33,671 nucleotides of DNA from Candidatus Eisenbacteria bacterium (GTDB lineage Bacteria > Eisenbacteria > RBG-16-71-46 > JASEGR01). The DNA is taken from contig JASEGR010000029.1 of the NCBI GenBank assembly GCA_030017955.1, forward strand, positions 1 to 33,671. The letters are read 5' to 3'. Shown one piece after another: positions 31,833 through 33,671 of the stretch; the stretch's first letter is position 1; every line of letters begins with the position of its first letter. Below the pieces are notes generated by a model. That model did not search any database. It saw nothing but the letters and a program-made list of their open reading frames with translations, and was not told the origin of the DNA. A program made the translations under genes and the position numbers.

Positions 31833-31897
31833 TATCTACGGCTCAAGCGGGCGCCGATGAGGAGGCCATGTAGCAGCCAGGCTCGAAGGTAGGCCCC

Positions 31898-33355
31898 ATG
31901 TCCAATGAATGGGCAGGACCGCTTAAAGAGATAGACGAATTCAAATGGGAAATCCCCAGGACCTACAAGCGCGGAATGAGGGTTCCGGGGATCATCTATG
32001 CCGACAAACGGCTTCTCAAGATCCTCACAAGTGACTCCACTCCCGAACAGGTTGCCAACGTCGCACACCTTCCTGGAATCGTAAGAGCAGCACTCGCAAT
32101 GCCGGATGCACACTGGGGTTTTGGCATGCCGATAGGAGGTGTCGCGGCATTCAGGCCCGAAGATGGCGTTATCTCGGCGGGGGCGGTTGGGTACGACATC
32201 AATTGCGGAGTGCGGCTTGTAAGGAGCAATCTTACCAAGGAAGAAGTCCTTCCTGTTCTCACTCCACTCGTTGAAAGGCTCTTTGCCCGTGTGCCTTGCG
32301 GGCTCGGCTCTGAGGGAAACATAAGACTCTCCTCAAAGGATACCGACCGGGTGCTTGTCGAGGGGGCAAGTTGGGCATTGGAGCACGGATTTGGGTGGCC
32401 TGAGGACATCTCTCTTACGGAACAAAGCGGCACGCTCGATGGCGCAGACCCATCCAGAGTCGGCTCTGAGGCCAAGGACAGAGGAAGAGAGCAGCTCGGG
32501 ACACTGGGGTCGGGAAATCATTTTCTTGAAGTCCAGTACGTTGAAGAAATCTACGACGATGAGGCAGCGCAGGCGTTCGGTCTGTGGAGGGACCAGGTGA
32601 CCATTATGATTCACTGCGGGTCGAGAGGGCTCGGCCATCAGGTCTGTGACGATTACATCAGGATCGCATCCAGAACCATGCACGGATATGGGATTGAGCT
32701 TCCGGACAAACAGCTTGCATGTGTGCCGATCTCATCCGAAGAGGGAAAGGCATATCTCGGGGCAATGGCTGCTGCAGCCAACTTTGCGTGGGCTAACAGG
32801 CAGTGCATACTTCATCTGACGAGGCAGGCCATGGAGGAGATTTTCAGACGAAGCGCTGAGGATCTGGACCTGAGAATGATCTACGACCTCGCGCACAACA
32901 TCGCGCGTCTTGAGGAGCATGAAGTCGAAGGCAAGAAAACGAAACTGTGGGTGTTGCGGAAAGGGGCCACGAGAGCATACCCTCCCGGCCGGCCCGACAT
33001 TCCGGAACCGTATTCCCATGTCGGACAGCCGGTTCTCATCCCGGGAGACATGGGCAGATGTTCATATGTGCTTGTTGGCACGGAAAAGGCGATGAAGGAG
33101 ACATTCGGCTCAACGTGTCACGGAGCTGGAAGACTCATGAGCCGGACCCAAGCGGTGAAAACTACCAGAGGAAGGAGAATCCGGGAGGAGCTCGAAGCCA
33201 AGGGGATCATTGTCAGGTACGACGGCAAACAGACTCTTCATGAGGAAGTGTCCGAAGCATACAAGGACGTAAACCAGGTGGTGGACGTAGTTGAAGGGGC
33301 AGGGATTGCCAAACGTGTAGCGAAACTCAGACCGATGGGTGTGATCAAGGGTTAG
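31898..33355 (+). CDS. RtcB-type RNA ligase, 485 aa
   Basis: It joins RNA 2',3'-cyclic-phosphate (3'-phosphate) and 5'-OH ends in a GTP- and Mn-dependent reaction, used in tRNA splicing and RNA repair. Signatures: MPDAHWGFGMPIGG (69-82), GYDINCGVR with Cys103 as metal ligand, GSGNHFLEV, HCGSRGLGH, and STCHGAGRLMSR with His408, the nucleotidylated His. All are intact, and the length matches the 480-residue class. It follows galE after 65 bp with a weak AAGGTAGG ribosome site; no archease gene is visible nearby. The bases around the start suggest it is cotranscribed with galE. Confidence 0.95.
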   Translation: MSNEWAGPLKEIDEFKWEIPRTYKRGMRVPGIIYADKRLLKILTSDSTPEQVANVAHLPGIVRAALAMPDAHWGFGMPIGGVAAFRPEDGVISAGAVGYDINCGVRLVRSNLTKEEVLPVLTPLVERLFARVPCGLGSEGNIRLSSKDTDRVLVEGASWALEHGFGWPEDISLTEQSGTLDGADPSRVGSEAKDRGREQLGTLGSGNHFLEVQYVEEIYDDEAAQAFGLWRDQVTIMIHCGSRGLGHQVCDDYIRIASRTMHGYGIELPDKQLACVPISSEEGKAYLGAMAAAANFAWANRQCILHLTRQAMEEIFRRSAEDLDLRMIYDLAHNIARLEEHEVEGKKTKLWVLRKGATRAYPPGRPDIPEPYSHVGQPVLIPGDMGRCSYVLVGTEKAMKETFGSTCHGAGRLMSRTQAVKTTRGRRIREELEAKGIIVRYDGKQTLHEEVSEAYKDVNQVVDVVEGAGIAKRVAKLRPMGVIKG

Positions 33356-33671
33356 GCGAAGAGCAACGGGCAGGCGAGTACTGGAAGCGCAGCCGAGCCC
33401 GTGCCAAGAAACCGATTCTGATCGAGCTCAGGAAGAAGTGAGACTTGCGTTGACAGGAAGGCAGGGCTCTGCTACTTTTCCTTTCCCAGTCCTACTGGAG
33501 CTTCTGAAAGAAGACCTCACCTACATAACCTATTGAAATCTCATAAAATAACCGGACAACTGATTATGGGTGAAGGTCTCCTGTTGCCGTGACTGTTCTG
33601 ACCAATTAGGATGTAACTAGTGTGCCGTCCCAGAAATGACTTTACGAAATGCAGGGCGTTTCGTAAGGCAC
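33356..33671. other. Unassigned downstream tail with promoter and inverted repeat
   Basis: After rtcB a short open frame without a good start ends at 33441 and would encode a basic tail (EYWKRSRARAKKP...). I do not call it a gene. TTGACA (33450-33455), 17 bp, TACTTT (33473-33478) is a promoter-like element reading out of the window, so a gene may start beyond 33671. Near the edge TTACGAAA (33642-33649) pairs perfectly with TTTCGTAA (33659-33666), flanked by GTGCC (33622-33626) and GGCAC (33667-33671). This nested dyad could be an operator, a terminator or the end of a mobile element; the window ends too soon to tell. Confidence 0.35.

Noticed and set aside
1-33671. CRISPR arrays, tRNA or rRNA genes, phage genes
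   Set aside because: No regularly spaced direct repeats, no cloverleaf or rRNA signature and no integrase, capsid or transposase gene was seen on reading both strands.

Overview
This window comes from a bacterial chromosome. It is moderately GC-rich and carries signal peptides, a lipobox lipoprotein whose C-terminal Ig-like domain is of the FlgD/secretion-tail type (YPNP start), and a probable outer-membrane barrel protein. Several promoter candidates have TTGAC-like -35 boxes 17 bp from TAnnTT(T)-like -10 boxes. Together these suggest a Gram-negative lineage near the FCB group or a neighbouring uncultured phylum. This placement is an inference; no rRNA is present to test it.

Layout. (1) 1-2200: non-coding or unassigned DNA, then two secreted proteins of unknown function, each with its own promoter candidate. 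(2) 2255-5062: a large regulator with TPR repeats, a sigma-54 AAA+ domain and a Fis-type HTH. It is followed at once by a near-consensus sigma-54 (-24/-12) promoter, a roughly 123-nt structured RNA with an intrinsic terminator, and a perfect 49-bp palindrome. (3) 5092-8842: uvrA, converging on a two-gene envelope unit (lipoprotein and barrel-like protein). (4) 9281-21647, plus strand: a polysaccharide cluster with UDP-xylose synthase, a Wzx-like flippase, an FkbM methyltransferase, three intact GT4 and one GT2 glycosyltransferases, two SAM methyltransferases, an epimerase-like protein, a DegT aminotransferase, and two gene remnants (a GT4 C-terminus and the C-terminal end of a Wzy/O-antigen ligase). 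(5) 30466-21707, minus strand: a very tight eight-gene operon with many ATGA overlaps. It encodes a GT-C membrane glycosyltransferase, a short GDPD-fold protein, a GT-C/uridine-kinase-like fusion, a HAD phosphatase, a class II aldolase, a tandem nucleotidyltransferase, a GtrA protein and a DPM1-like GT2. (6) 30843-33355: galE and rtcB, then an unassigned tail.

How the parts may work together. The plus-strand cluster looks like an O-antigen or exopolysaccharide locus: UXS and galE supply NDP-sugars, the DegT protein makes an amino sugar, the glycosyltransferases assemble a repeat unit, and the flippase exports it. Its only visible polymerase/ligase gene is broken. The minus-strand operon reads like a self-contained pathway that makes a small phosphorylated or nucleotide-activated building block (aldolase, phosphatase, kinase, nucleotidyltransferase) and transfers it at the membrane through polyprenol-linked donors (DPM1-like enzyme, GtrA, two GT-C enzymes). 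I do not recognise this combination as a described pathway.

The two items most worth attention are the regulator / sigma-54 promoter / small RNA cassette at 2255-5003 and the minus-strand operon at 21707-30466.
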